From: Desulforapulum autotrophicum HRM2
Lineage (GTDB): Bacteria > Desulfobacterota > Desulfobacteria > Desulfobacterales > Desulfobacteraceae
Direction of reading: 5' to 3'
Length of the DNA: 64,000 nt
NCBI RefSeq assembly: GCF_000020365.1
Contig: NC_012108.1
Span: forward strand, 124,001 to 188,000
Shown: positions 46,110 through 55,296 of the stretch, piece by piece
Layout of the letters: the number at the start of each line of letters is the position of its first letter
Position numbering within the stretch: the stretch's first letter is position 1
Notes under the pieces: generated by a model
The model's database searches: none
Told to the model about the DNA's origin: nothing
The model's input: only the letters and a program-made list of their open reading frames with translations
Translations under genes and position numbers: made by a program

Positions 46110-47267
46110 TCATGACAGCCGCATCTTGAAATCCTGGTACCCGAATGTCCGGACCCGTTCCAGACAGTCTGTGTCCGGCTCGTAAAGGGATATGGAGGGA
46201 AGCCTTATCCCGTTGAAGGTGTTGGTCTTGACCATGGAGTAGATGGCCATGTCCGTGAACACCAGGCGGGACCCGATTTTCAGGGGATGGTCAAAGCTGT
46301 ACTCACCGATCACATCCCCGGCAAGGCAGGAAAGCCCGGCCAGTCGATAGGTGTGCTGTTTCTCTCCGGGTTCTCCGCTGCCCGTCACATGGGGCCGGTA
46401 GGGCATCTCCAGGACGTCGGGCATATGGGCGGCGGCCGAGGTGTCCAGGATGGCGATGGGCATGTCGCTGTTGATGATATCCAGCACCGATGCCACCAGA
46501 ACCCCGGCATTGAGGGCCACGGCCTCCCCGGGTTCAAGGTAGACGGTGACGTTGTAATCGGTTTGTATGCGGCGGATTACACGGCAGAGCCGTTCCAGGT
46601 CATAGCCCGGCCGGGTGATGTGGTGGCCCCCGCCGAAGTTCACCCAGGCAAGACCCTTGAGGAATGGGCCAAAGCCGTGTTCAAAGGCCGTTACGGTCCG
46701 TTCAAGGGCATCGGCATCCTGCTCACAAAGGGTGTGGAAATGCAGCCCCGAGATCCCGGCAAGTTCCGCCGCCTCGAAATTGGCACGCCTTACCCCGAGT
46801 CGTGAACCCGGGGCGCAGGGATCGTACAGGGGAATCGTTCCTTCCGAGTGCTCGGGGTTGACCCGGATGCCGCAGGAGATGGCGCGACCGGCCGCCTGGA
46901 CCCTGGCTTTGAACCGTTTCCACTGGCCAAAGGAGTTAAAGACAATATGGTCGGAAAGGGTGAGGAGCTCATCCATATGTTCGTCACTGAAGGCCGCGGC
47001 AAAGGTGTGCACCTCCCGGCAGAATTCTTCCCGGCCCAGGCGGGCCTCGTCCGGGGAGCTTGCGCAGACGCCGTCCAGGGTCTCTCTCAAAAGGGGAAAG
47101 ACCCGGAACATGGCAAACCCCTTGAGTGCCAAGAGGATCCTGCAGCCGGTCGCCTGTTTGACCCGGGCCAGGATCGAAAGGTTGTGGCGCAGGCAGTCTG
47201 CGTCCACAACAAAGCCCGGGGTCGACACCCTGGAGGGGTCAAATTTTAAAGGATCGTTTCTTTCCAT
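46110..47267 (-). CDS. nspC: Carboxynorspermidine/carboxyspermidine decarboxylase
   Basis: A 385-residue PLP enzyme of the alanine racemase-fold decarboxylase group. FVVDADCLRHNLSIL and the PLP-lysine region ILLALKGFAMF (near residue 45) are visible, as is GISGLHFHTLCEQ with HEP-like WVNFGGGHHITRPGYD (near 205) and the C-terminal LAGDVIGEYSFD. It removes the carboxyl group from carboxyspermidine to give spermidine. Its start overlaps the preceding dehydrogenase gene by 22 bases. Confidence 0.92.
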   Translation of the reverse strand: MERNDPLKFDPSRVSTPGFVVDADCLRHNLSILARVKQATGCRILLALKGFAMFRVFPLLRETLDGVCASSPDEARLGREEFCREVHTFAAAFSDEHMDELLTLSDHIVFNSFGQWKRFKARVQAAGRAISCGIRVNPEHSEGTIPLYDPCAPGSRLGVRRANFEAAELAGISGLHFHTLCEQDADALERTVTAFEHGFGPFLKGLAWVNFGGGHHITRPGYDLERLCRVIRRIQTDYNVTVYLEPGEAVALNAGVLVASVLDIINSDMPIAILDTSAAAHMPDVLEMPYRPHVTGSGEPGEKQHTYRLAGLSCLAGDVIGEYSFDHPLKIGSRLVFTDMAIYSMVKTNTFNGIRLPSISLYEPDTDCLERVRTFGYQDFKMRLS

Positions 47268-48424
47268 GGGAGTCCGTGAATGTTGAGTCGTTCCATAAAG
47301 GGGTCTGGATCAAACTCTTCCATATTGAAAACCCCTTTGCCCGTCCATTTTTTTGTGAGCATAAGCAGGGCACCGATCATGGCCGGCACCCCGGTGGTGT
47401 AGGATACGCCCTGGGAGCCAACCTCCTTGTACACCTCCTCATGGTCGCAGATGTTGTAGATGTAGTAGGTTTTTTCTGCCCCGTCCTTTTCCCCCTTGAC
47501 CAGGCATCCGATGCAGGTGCGGCCTTTGGTGAGGGGTCCCAGGGAGGCAGGGTCGGGCAGGAGGGCCTTGAGGAACTGCAGGGGCACGATCTCTTTTCCC
47601 TCGTAGAGCACAGGATCGATCCGGGTCATGCCCACGTTCTCCAGGACCTTCAGGTGGGTCAGGTATGCCTCTGAAAAGGTCATCCAGAACCGGGCCTGCT
47701 TGATTTCGGGAAAATGATGGGTCAGGGATTCCAGCTCCTCGTGGTAGAGGAGAAATATCTTTTTGGGTCCGATCCCCTCGGGGAAGTCAAAATCCTTTGA
47801 GAGGGCCATGGGCTCGGTTTCAACCCATTTGCCTGCTTCGTAATACCGGCCCTTCTGGGTGATCTCCCGGATGTTGATCTCCGGGTTGAAGTTGGTGGCA
47901 AAGGGCTGGCCATGGTCCCCGGCGTTGCAGTCGATGATATCAAGGGTGTCGATGCGGTCAAAGTGGTGCTTTTTTGCCCAGGCTGTGAACACATTGGTCA
48001 CCCCGGGGTCAAACCCGCTGCCCAGCAGTGCCATGAGTCCCTTTGCCTTGAATCTTTCATGGTAGTCCCACTGCCACTTGTAGCAGAACCTGGCTTCATC
48101 CAGGGGCTCATAGTTGGCCGTATCAAGGTAGTGCACCCCGGTTTCCAGGCAGGCGTCCATGATATGGAGATCCTGGTAGGGCAGGGCCACGTTGATGATC
48201 AGGTCCGGCTTAAAGGTGTTGATCAGGGCCACAAGCTCGGGCACATTGTCCGCATCCACCTGGGCCGTCTCGATATGCCGGTCAATCCCGGCGGCAATCT
48301 TGTCACATTTTGAACGGGTCCGGCTGGCCAACATAATGTCGGTAAACACCTCCGGAACCTGGGCGCATTTATGGGCGACCACCTGACCGACGCCGCCGGC
48401 GCCGATTATCATTACCCTGGCCAT
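47246..48424 (-). CDS. Carboxy(nor)spermidine dehydrogenase (saccharopine dehydrogenase-like)
   Basis: A 392-residue NAD(P)H enzyme that condenses putrescine (or diaminopropane) with aspartate semialdehyde. The N-terminal Rossmann motif MIIGAGGVGQVVAHKCAQ, the KPDLIINVALPYQDLHIMDACLETGVHYLDTANY block and the LLGSGFDPGVTNVF segment match the CANSDH family. Together with nspC it forms the spermidine route that does not need decarboxylated SAM. Confidence 0.9.
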   Translation of the reverse strand: MARVMIIGAGGVGQVVAHKCAQVPEVFTDIMLASRTRSKCDKIAAGIDRHIETAQVDADNVPELVALINTFKPDLIINVALPYQDLHIMDACLETGVHYLDTANYEPLDEARFCYKWQWDYHERFKAKGLMALLGSGFDPGVTNVFTAWAKKHHFDRIDTLDIIDCNAGDHGQPFATNFNPEINIREITQKGRYYEAGKWVETEPMALSKDFDFPEGIGPKKIFLLYHEELESLTHHFPEIKQARFWMTFSEAYLTHLKVLENVGMTRIDPVLYEGKEIVPLQFLKALLPDPASLGPLTKGRTCIGCLVKGEKDGAEKTYYIYNICDHEEVYKEVGSQGVSYTTGVPAMIGALLMLTKKWTGKGVFNMEEFDPDPFMERLNIHGLPWKETIL

Positions 48425-48483
48425 GGCTTCCTCCTGTAAAAATTAATGGGTTGGTATTCATCTCTTGAAAACAGAGGTCTTCC

Positions 48484-50403
48484 TTATTTCTCAAAGTAGG
48501 GGTAGCCCCTGAGACCCTCTTCGTACATGGTCATGATCATCCGCCGTTCCTGGGGAGAGATGAGATCCTCCCGGACCGCCTCTTCGGCCGTGGCCCTGAA
48601 TCTGCGGGTCATCCGTTTGGGGCTGTACTCCACGTAGGACAGGACATCTGCCACGGAATCGCCTTCGATTTCCCGGACAAAGGTGTAACTGCCGTCCGGG
48701 TTGACCCGGATGCTCACCACGTTGGTGTCTCCCAGGAGGTTGTGCAGATCCCCCAGGGTTTCCTGGTAGGCACCCACGAGAAAGACGCCCAGGATGTAAT
48801 CTTCATCTTTCCTGGGTTTGTGGAGACGCAGGGCCCGGCGAATTCCCTGGCGGTCGATGAACCGGTCGATCTTTCCGTCGCAGTCACAGGTGATATCCGC
48901 CAGAATCGCGTTCCGGGTGGGCATTTCGTCAAGTCTGTGGATGGGCATCACGGGAAAGATGTGCCCGATGGCCCAGGAGTCCGGCAGGGACTGGAATACG
49001 CTGAAATTGGCGTAATAGGTGTCACACAGGGCAATGTCGATACCCGTGAGATCCTTGGGCACAAATTTAAGGTGCTTGATGTTGTCGCCCACGGCATGGA
49101 TGATGTTCCAGAAGATCTTTTCCACCAGGGAGCGTTCCCTCAGGGAAATTTTTCCCAGTTTGAACATTTGGCGGGCCTGGTCCCGGTAGTACAGGGCATC
49201 GTTGTAGCACTCCTGGATGTTTCTCAGATTCAGGCTGGTCAAGACCTCCATTATGTTTTCGACGATTTCCGGGGTTCCCTGGGCAAGGGTTTCCGGCAGG
49301 GGTTCCGGATCAAAGGTGTTGGTGTCAAAGATGTTGAACAGGAGTATCGAGTAGTAGGCCACCGTGGCCCGTCCCGATTCCGTGATGATGTTGGGGTGAG
49401 AAATCTTATCCACGTCCAGGATCTCCATGATCGCCTCAATGACGTCGGCGCAGTACTCTTCCAACGAGTAATTCCGGGAATTCATGTAGTTGGTGTGGGA
49501 GCCGTCGTAATCCACGGCCAGCCCTCCCCCCAGATCGAAATACCCCATGGCTGCTCCCTCTTTGACCAGTCCGGCATAGACCTGGCAGGCCTCCTGCACC
49601 GAGGCGCGGATATCCCGGATGTTGGATATCTGGGACCCCAGGTGGTAGTGGAGCAGCTGGAGGCAGTCGAGCATCTCCAGGGATTTGAGTTTCTCTATCA
49701 CCTCGATGATCTGTGAGGTGGACAGGCCGAAGATGCTCCGGTCCCCTGCGGACTCTGTCCAGTGGCCTCCGGCCTGGGTGGAGAGTTTAAAGCGGACGCC
49801 GATGAGGGGCCGGATTCCCAGGGCACTGGAGCGTTCCAGTATCAGGTCAAGTTCGCTTGGCATCTCCAGGACAAAAAAACATTTGTAGCCCATTTTGCAG
49901 GCATAGAGGCCAAGATCGATGAATTCCCGGTCCTTGTAGCCGTTGCAGACCAGGCAGGCCTCCTTGTCCTTGAGAAACGACAGTGCAGCAATGAGTTCCG
50001 CCTTGCTGCCCGCCTCAAGGCCGTGGTGGTACTGGGTGCCGATATTGGTGATGGCCTCTATCACCTGTTTCTGCTGGTTGACCTTTATCGGGAAAACCCC
50101 CTTGAACTCTCCCTTGTAGTCAAAGGTTCTGATGGCTGTGCGAAAACTTTCGTGCATGTGGGTGATCTGGGAGTCCAGGATATCTTCGATGCGCAGCAGG
50201 ACGGGCATGTCATACCCCCGGGCCTGGATGCCGGCGATGATTTCAGGCAGGTTGACTGAGATATCCTTGTTGTTTCGAAGTGGGGTAACCACCACATCCC
50301 CGCTGTCTGAGATATCAAAGTATCCCACTCCCCATTCCCGGATGTGGTAGAGATCGGCAGAATCCTCAATGGTCCACCTTTCCAGCTTATCTTTTTGATT
50401 CAT
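48484..50403 (-). CDS. speA: Biosynthetic arginine decarboxylase
   Basis: A 639-residue PLP enzyme converting arginine to agmatine. The PLP lysine lies in GVFPIKVNQQKQVIE (near residue 103). The family glycine loop GYFDLGGGLAVDYDGS is near 287, and the C-terminal catalytic region ADITCDCDGKID is near 500. Length is typical. It is the first gene of the five-gene polyamine operon on the minus strand, with a 59-bp gap to the dehydrogenase gene. Confidence 0.95.
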   Translation of the reverse strand: MNQKDKLERWTIEDSADLYHIREWGVGYFDISDSGDVVVTPLRNNKDISVNLPEIIAGIQARGYDMPVLLRIEDILDSQITHMHESFRTAIRTFDYKGEFKGVFPIKVNQQKQVIEAITNIGTQYHHGLEAGSKAELIAALSFLKDKEACLVCNGYKDREFIDLGLYACKMGYKCFFVLEMPSELDLILERSSALGIRPLIGVRFKLSTQAGGHWTESAGDRSIFGLSTSQIIEVIEKLKSLEMLDCLQLLHYHLGSQISNIRDIRASVQEACQVYAGLVKEGAAMGYFDLGGGLAVDYDGSHTNYMNSRNYSLEEYCADVIEAIMEILDVDKISHPNIITESGRATVAYYSILLFNIFDTNTFDPEPLPETLAQGTPEIVENIMEVLTSLNLRNIQECYNDALYYRDQARQMFKLGKISLRERSLVEKIFWNIIHAVGDNIKHLKFVPKDLTGIDIALCDTYYANFSVFQSLPDSWAIGHIFPVMPIHRLDEMPTRNAILADITCDCDGKIDRFIDRQGIRRALRLHKPRKDEDYILGVFLVGAYQETLGDLHNLLGDTNVVSIRVNPDGSYTFVREIEGDSVADVLSYVEYSPKRMTRRFRATAEEAVREDLISPQERRMIMTMYEEGLRGYPYFEK

Positions 50404-50699
50404 GATTCATCCCTTAAAAAGCGGCCCCACCGCCAGTGAAAAAACAATTAAATTTTCGGAGACCCGTTTTTACAGAAAAAAATATATCAATGCAACCACC
50501 ATCATACAGTTGAAGGAAAAAAATACAATGGCGATTTCCCGGATCATGGCTTCCTGTTCTATTCCTGCCTTGATCTGGCGCCCTTTTCAGCATATTTAAC
50601 CGATCGCAGCTTGATTCAGGGCAACCCTGTCATACCTTTAATACAGCCGATTTTTATGGAAAATAACGCAGATCAACACTGAAAAGCGGGGGACAGACA

Positions 50700-50924
50700 A
50701 TGGAAACATGCATGATGACAGACTTTCTGGAGAGCCTTAAGCCCTGGCTCTCACAGGATTATATCCGTACGGCGTACCTGAACGAGGATGGTCACCTGGT
50801 ACTGCTGTTCAAGGACAACGTTAAAAATGTTTATAACATCAATGATTGTTCAAAAGGTCAGTTGAAAAAGATCTTGGCTGACTTGAAAAAAAAGGGGGTT
50901 CATGTTCAGGATACATCGGGCTGA
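50700..50924 (+). CDS. Small hypothetical protein
   Basis: A 74-residue protein of unknown family with a mixed alpha/beta pattern (HLVLLFKDNVKNVYNINDCSK, then a Lys-rich helix). It has no signal peptide or membrane segment. A GGGGGACAG stretch before the ATG supports translation. It precedes the lipoprotein gene by 53 bp on the same strand. The preceding 50404-50699 gap contains no recognisable feature. Confidence 0.5.
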   Translation: METCMMTDFLESLKPWLSQDYIRTAYLNEDGHLVLLFKDNVKNVYNINDCSKGQLKKILADLKKKGVHVQDTSG

Positions 50925-50977
50925 TGGACAGAAAAAGGAGCCTGCCTGCTTTTTTATAGGATAAGGAGGGAAATTTT

Positions 50978-51799
50978 ATGGTCATGATACGAGTTGCATC
51001 ATTGCCGGGGGCGGGGTGTGTAATGGGTATCATGCTCCTGATTTTGTCCGGCTGTTCCACCGCAAACCTGAACTCACCGGAGCGCAGGCAGGATTTTAAA
51101 CCCCTTGGCGGGGACGTATCCATACAGCAGCTTCAGGGGGAAGTACTGCAGACCATGGACCCTCTGGGCCGTTATCAGAAACATTCAGCCATGGAAGTGA
51201 CCGGCACGGATGTCTGGGAATCAACCATCATTCGGTGGCTGACGCCCCTGGATGAGAACACTCAGCAATTTCATGCCCGCCTGGGGCTTTCCCGTCAGCA
51301 GATTGAGTTCACCTTTTTGAACGGTGAAAAAAAAGGGCAGACCATCGGGTTTGACGGAAAGAGTTATGAACGCACCGGCACCCGAAAGCGCCACAGGAAA
51401 AGTGCCTCCATCTCCCTGTATCTGGGACCGCTGCAGTGCTACCTGGAGTGGCACCAGACCCTGATGCGCCACCCGGCACTGACCCTGGTGGGAACGACAG
51501 AAATCAACACCATTCCCTACCGGGTTGTTTATGCCACGCAAGGGCCGCCCACCCGGGATCTGGCAGAATACGACCAGTATCTGATCTACATCAATACCCG
51601 TACCAACCGCATCGACTACGTTGAATTCACGCTGCGCAAACTCTCCCGGTCCTACCGGGGCGTTGTTCATTACCGCGATTACAAACAGGTCCAGGGCATG
51701 CTCATGCCGTTCTGGATAGGGATTGGCAGTGACCTGGCCGGGCCGGATTTTGATCACTATTTTGTGATTGATCACATCGAATTCAGCGGTCTGGATTAA
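50978..51799 (+). CDS. Hypothetical lipoprotein (DUF1571-like)
   Basis: A 273-residue protein whose signal peptide carries a lipobox LILSGC (Cys near residue 26). The rest is beta-rich with motifs such as RWLTPLDENTQQFHARLG and YLIYINTRTNRIDYVEFTLR, giving a LolA/DUF1571-like impression of an envelope carrier or sensor. AAGGAGG precedes the ATG. Function is unknown; the assignment to a family is tentative. Confidence 0.6.
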   Translation: MVMIRVASLPGAGCVMGIMLLILSGCSTANLNSPERRQDFKPLGGDVSIQQLQGEVLQTMDPLGRYQKHSAMEVTGTDVWESTIIRWLTPLDENTQQFHARLGLSRQQIEFTFLNGEKKGQTIGFDGKSYERTGTRKRHRKSASISLYLGPLQCYLEWHQTLMRHPALTLVGTTEINTIPYRVVYATQGPPTRDLAEYDQYLIYINTRTNRIDYVEFTLRKLSRSYRGVVHYRDYKQVQGMLMPFWIGIGSDLAGPDFDHYFVIDHIEFSGLD

Positions 51800-51926
51800 T
51801 CTTTTCAGGGGGTTGACCCCATGGGTTCCGATTTAAACGCTGCATTACTCTAAAGGCGCAATGTTGACTTGGTAATATTTTAAACTTATCTTGGTTTAAA
51901 ACAATGTTCAAAAAGCAGGTGATATA

Positions 51927-52814
51927 ATGAACAAGCGATTTCTGGTAAATCAAAAACTTAAAAATCTGATGCATACCATCTTGATTCTATTGATGCTGGC
52001 GGCGCTTTTAGGCGGACTGGGCTGGACCATCGCCGGCACTACCGGCCTTCTGTTTGCCCTTGTGCTGAGTGTGGCGTCATATTTTCTAACTCCCCGTGTG
52101 CCGGCCCATCTCATCATGCTGGCCTCCGGTGCAAGGCGGGTTTCCCCTGGTTCACTGCCCCAGCTGCATGGAATCGCTGGTACATTGTCCCAGCGCGCCG
52201 GCCTGACAACCCTGCCCCGGCTCTACTATCATCCTTCAGCCCGCCTCAACGCCTTTGCTGCGGGAACCCCAGAAGACCCTGCCATCTGCGTTTCCAGGGG
52301 GCTTCTGTCTGTCCTGAATCTGGATGAAATTGCAGGAGTAATGGGGCACGAGATCTCCCATATCAGCAACAATGACATGAAGGTCATGGGGTTTGCTGCG
52401 CTTTTCGGGCTATTGACCCAGTTTGCCTCGCTTGCCGGGCAGTTGCTTCTGCTCTTTTCCCTTCCGTTGATACTGTTGAGTGATGTAGAGATTTCCCTTG
52501 TGGCACTGGCCCTGCTGATATTTGCACCGGCATTGAGCACATTGCTGCAGTTTACCCTGTCAAGAACCCGGGAGTTTGACGCCGACCTGGGCAGCGCATT
52601 TCTGACTGGAAATCCGTTGATGCTGGCCTCGGCACTGAATAAACTTGAAGTTTACAGGCAACATGGATTAAAGCGGTTTTTCCGGCTGGCTCCGGATCAG
52701 GGGCTGGTATGGCTCAATACCCATCCCTCAACAGGTGAACGCATCCGGCGCCTGATGAATTATATGCCCGGACGATCTAATAAATTTGGGCAGGAAGGAT
52801 ACTGTTATCCATAA
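51927..52814 (+). CDS. M48-family membrane metalloprotease
   Basis: A 295-residue HtpX/Ste24-like protease with two N-terminal membrane helices (about 15-55), the zinc motif GVMGHEISHISNNDM (near residue 138), two further helices (about 160-210) and the third ligand region SRTREFDADLGSAFLTGN (near 212). Such enzymes degrade damaged membrane proteins. The end carries the usual NTHPSTGERIRRL sequence. Confidence 0.88.
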   Translation: MNKRFLVNQKLKNLMHTILILLMLAALLGGLGWTIAGTTGLLFALVLSVASYFLTPRVPAHLIMLASGARRVSPGSLPQLHGIAGTLSQRAGLTTLPRLYYHPSARLNAFAAGTPEDPAICVSRGLLSVLNLDEIAGVMGHEISHISNNDMKVMGFAALFGLLTQFASLAGQLLLLFSLPLILLSDVEISLVALALLIFAPALSTLLQFTLSRTREFDADLGSAFLTGNPLMLASALNKLEVYRQHGLKRFFRLAPDQGLVWLNTHPSTGERIRRLMNYMPGRSNKFGQEGYCYP

Positions 52815-52837
52815 TCGTGCATCAAAATATCGCCAAC

Positions 52838-52907
52838 TGGTTCAACACCGGCAAAAGCTGCTGTACTTGCCGGTGTTATATTCAGCGCCTGTGTGGCATT
52901 GGCTTAG
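52838..52907 (+). pseudogene. Short relic of an MFS transporter N-terminus
   Basis: The frame reads TGSTPAKAAVLAGVIFSACV and stops. The first 25 bases are identical to the start of the MFS gene at 54.05 kb, where the protein reads TGSTPAKAAALIAVMC. It appears to be a truncated duplicate of the first membrane helix. The rest of 52908-53137 shows nothing recognisable. Confidence 0.55.
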
Positions 52908-53150
52908 GGTATAATTTGCAAACGAAAAATGACTATTGGCGAACAAGACGGATCAATGCCGCAATACCGAAACTTGAGATTGTCCAGCCTGAAGCGATTT
53001 GGGCCCAACGATAAATGCAAAGGATGAACCCAAAGTAGATGCATTTGTCTTTTTCAGGATAGGCGGTCGGTAATCCGTATTGTACCCACAATAATATTTA
53101 AGTCAGTATGTCTGCACATTTATTATTGCCAATTTTCAAGGAGAATGATC

Positions 53151-53906
53151 ATGAAGAATTTGAAATATGACCTGCTTGCAGTGGTTGGGACAATGTTGGT
53201 ATTCATGGGTCCCGGGGCTGCCCTGTCCAAAGGCCTGCACCCGGGTGGAAACCACAAAAATCCCATGACCCGACCAACCATTGATATGGGCCAACCAACT
53301 GTTTATGAAACCGCCTCATTTGGGTTGGGCTGATTCTGGGGAACTGAATCCCGGTTCGGGATAATCAAAGGTGTCGTTCGTACACGTGTCGGGTATGCAG
53401 GTGGAACCATGGTGGCTCCGACGTACAAAAAAATGGGTGATCACACTGAAACCGTGCAGGTGGATTATGACCCACAGCAGATCACATATGAAAAACTGTT
53501 GGCTGTTTTCTGGGACAGCCATCAACCCTCCCGGCAGTCCTGGTCCCAGCAATATAAAAATGCTGTTTTTTTTCATAACGAACAGCAACGCAGGCTGGCA
53601 ATGGATTCGAAAAAGATCCTGGAGAAAAAAACAGGCAGAATCGTAAAAACAGCCATCGTGCCGCTTCATTCTTTTACCATGGCTGAAGATTACCATCAGA
53701 AATATCTTTTAAAACATCACCCGCTTAAAAAGGGAATCCTGGATATTTACCCCCACCACAAAGACCTGATAGCGTCCACGGCTGCCGCCCGCCTTAATGG
53801 ATATGCCGGGGGGTATGGTAACCAGAATCAGTTGTCCATGGAAATCGAAAGCCTGGGGTTGGGTCCGGAGGGCAAGCAATTGCTGACCGATCTTGTTCAT
53901 AAATAA
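53151..53906 (+). CDS. msrA: Exported peptide methionine sulfoxide reductase A with selenocysteine
   Basis: Read through TGA at 53331-53333, one frame gives 251 residues. A signal peptide (about 1-23) is followed by the MsrA domain with ASFGLG-Sec-FWGTE (normally GCFWG, the catalytic Cys), VGYAGGTMVAPTYKKMGDHTE, DYDPQQITY and FWDSHQPS. Sec is residue 61. No cysteine occurs anywhere in the protein, so there is no resolving Cys. A SECIS-like hairpin follows the TGA. ATG 53151 is chosen because AAGGAG lies seven bases upstream. It would repair oxidised methionine in the periplasm. A nonsense mutation is the alternative, but the frame is otherwise intact. Confidence 0.85.
53331..53367 (+). promoter_or_regulatory. 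Bacterial SECIS-like element in msrA
   Basis: The UGA lies in the lower stem (TGATT pairing with AATCA at 53363-53367). The upper stem ATCCC/GGGAT encloses the loop GGTTC, whose first bases are G, 20 bases after the UGA. This agrees with the spacing and loop preference of bacterial SECIS hairpins. Confidence 0.7.
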
Positions 53907-54038
53907 GGGTCAAACAAACAGAAAGGTTGGAAAACAGGGGGCACCGTCACATTACCATCAAAGAAAAATATTGATGGGTTTTTAAGTATTTACGAACGGT
54001 TTGCCCAGAAACATAAAAAGATATAAATATTGGTGATC

Positions 54039-55274
54039 ATGATAACCGGTTCAACACCGGCAAAAGCTGCTGCCCTTATCGCCGTTATGTGCATGGCACA
54101 GGTGCTTGGTATGCTTGGCGTGTTTGCCTTTCCCGCCATGCTTCCCCATTTTATGGATCTGTGGGCATTGACAAACAGCCAGGCAGGATGGATCAGTGGC
54201 ATCTATTTTGCCGGATATTCCATTGCCGTCCCTGTTTTAACCAGTTTGACGGACCGTATTGATTCCCGGAAAATATACCTTGTCTCTTGTTTTGTAAGCA
54301 TGATTGCCAATCTGGGATTTGGAATCTTCAGTCAGGGGTTCTGGACCGCCATTGTTTTCAGGGCCTTGTGTGGCATTGGCCTTGCCGGCACCTTTATTCC
54401 GGGCTTAAAAGTCCTTATCGATAGACTTAAAGCACCGTTTCTGCCACGGGCGATTTCTTTTTATACGGCCTGTTTCGGGCTGGGTTTGAATGCTTCCTTT
54501 TATTATGCCGGTGTCATTTTTGAATGGTTTGGGTGGAAACCGGTATTTTTCATTGCTGGGGCATGTTCCGGATTTGTTCTGCTGCTGTGCCTGATGATCC
54601 TGGTTCCCATGCCCATTGAAAAAAAAGAAAGTTCATTATCAGGTATATTGAGCGCCCTGGATTTCAGGCCTGTATGGCAGAATTCTGGGGCAAGAACCTA
54701 CATCATTGCCTATATGTGTCATATGTGGGAAATGTTTGCCGCCCGTTCCTGGATGGTGGCTTTCCTGACCTTTTCCATAACGCTTCACGCCGGTTCCACA
54801 CCGTTCATGGCGCCAACCACGGTCATGGCTGTTGCTGGAATATCTGGTATGTTTGCCAGCATTCTGTTTGGTGAACTTGCCGTAAAATTTGGCCGTCACA
54901 GGATCGTATCCGCTGTCATGACGGTGTCAGGCCTGCTCAGCCTGGGCATTGGATTTATGGCAGACCTGCCATTTCCTGCGCTTGTCTGCCTTTGCATTGC
55001 CTATACTTTTTTCTTCCAGGGGGATTCTGCAGCCATCCATGCCGGTGTTATCACTGCAGCCGATCCGGACCGGCGTGGCGCCACCATGGCGCTTCAATCC
55101 CTGGCAGGATTTGCTGCCGCCTCGCTTTCCCCCATTGTGGTCGGGGTGGTTCTGGATCTGACAGGGGGCGGTAACAGCCCCTTTTCCTGGGGACTGACCT
55201 TTGCCACCATGGGATTGACTGCTTTTTCAGGGTTGGTGCTGCTTTTAAGGGTTCATGCCAGGAACAAACCTTGA
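54039..55274 (+). CDS. MFS transporter
   Basis: A 411-residue major facilitator with twelve membrane segments. MFS signature loops are visible as SLTDRIDSRKIYLVSC (between helices 2 and 3, near residue 73) and LAVKFGRHRIVSA (near 285). I choose ATG 54039, directly preceded by GGTGATC, which pairs with the 16S tail; TTG and GTG starts a few bases upstream are possible. The substrate is unknown. It is convergent with the transglutaminase-like gene. Confidence 0.82.
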   Translation: MITGSTPAKAAALIAVMCMAQVLGMLGVFAFPAMLPHFMDLWALTNSQAGWISGIYFAGYSIAVPVLTSLTDRIDSRKIYLVSCFVSMIANLGFGIFSQGFWTAIVFRALCGIGLAGTFIPGLKVLIDRLKAPFLPRAISFYTACFGLGLNASFYYAGVIFEWFGWKPVFFIAGACSGFVLLLCLMILVPMPIEKKESSLSGILSALDFRPVWQNSGARTYIIAYMCHMWEMFAARSWMVAFLTFSITLHAGSTPFMAPTTVMAVAGISGMFASILFGELAVKFGRHRIVSAVMTVSGLLSLGIGFMADLPFPALVCLCIAYTFFFQGDSAAIHAGVITAADPDRRGATMALQSLAGFAAASLSPIVVGVVLDLTGGGNSPFSWGLTFATMGLTAFSGLVLLLRVHARNKP

Positions 55275-55296
55275 CGGTTGATGATACCTGACTTGA

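Noticed and set aside
53145-53333. Stand-alone 62-residue secreted peptide ending at TGA
   Set aside because: The downstream in-frame sequence continues an MsrA domain across the catalytic position and a SECIS-like hairpin follows, so one selenoprotein gene explains both pieces better.
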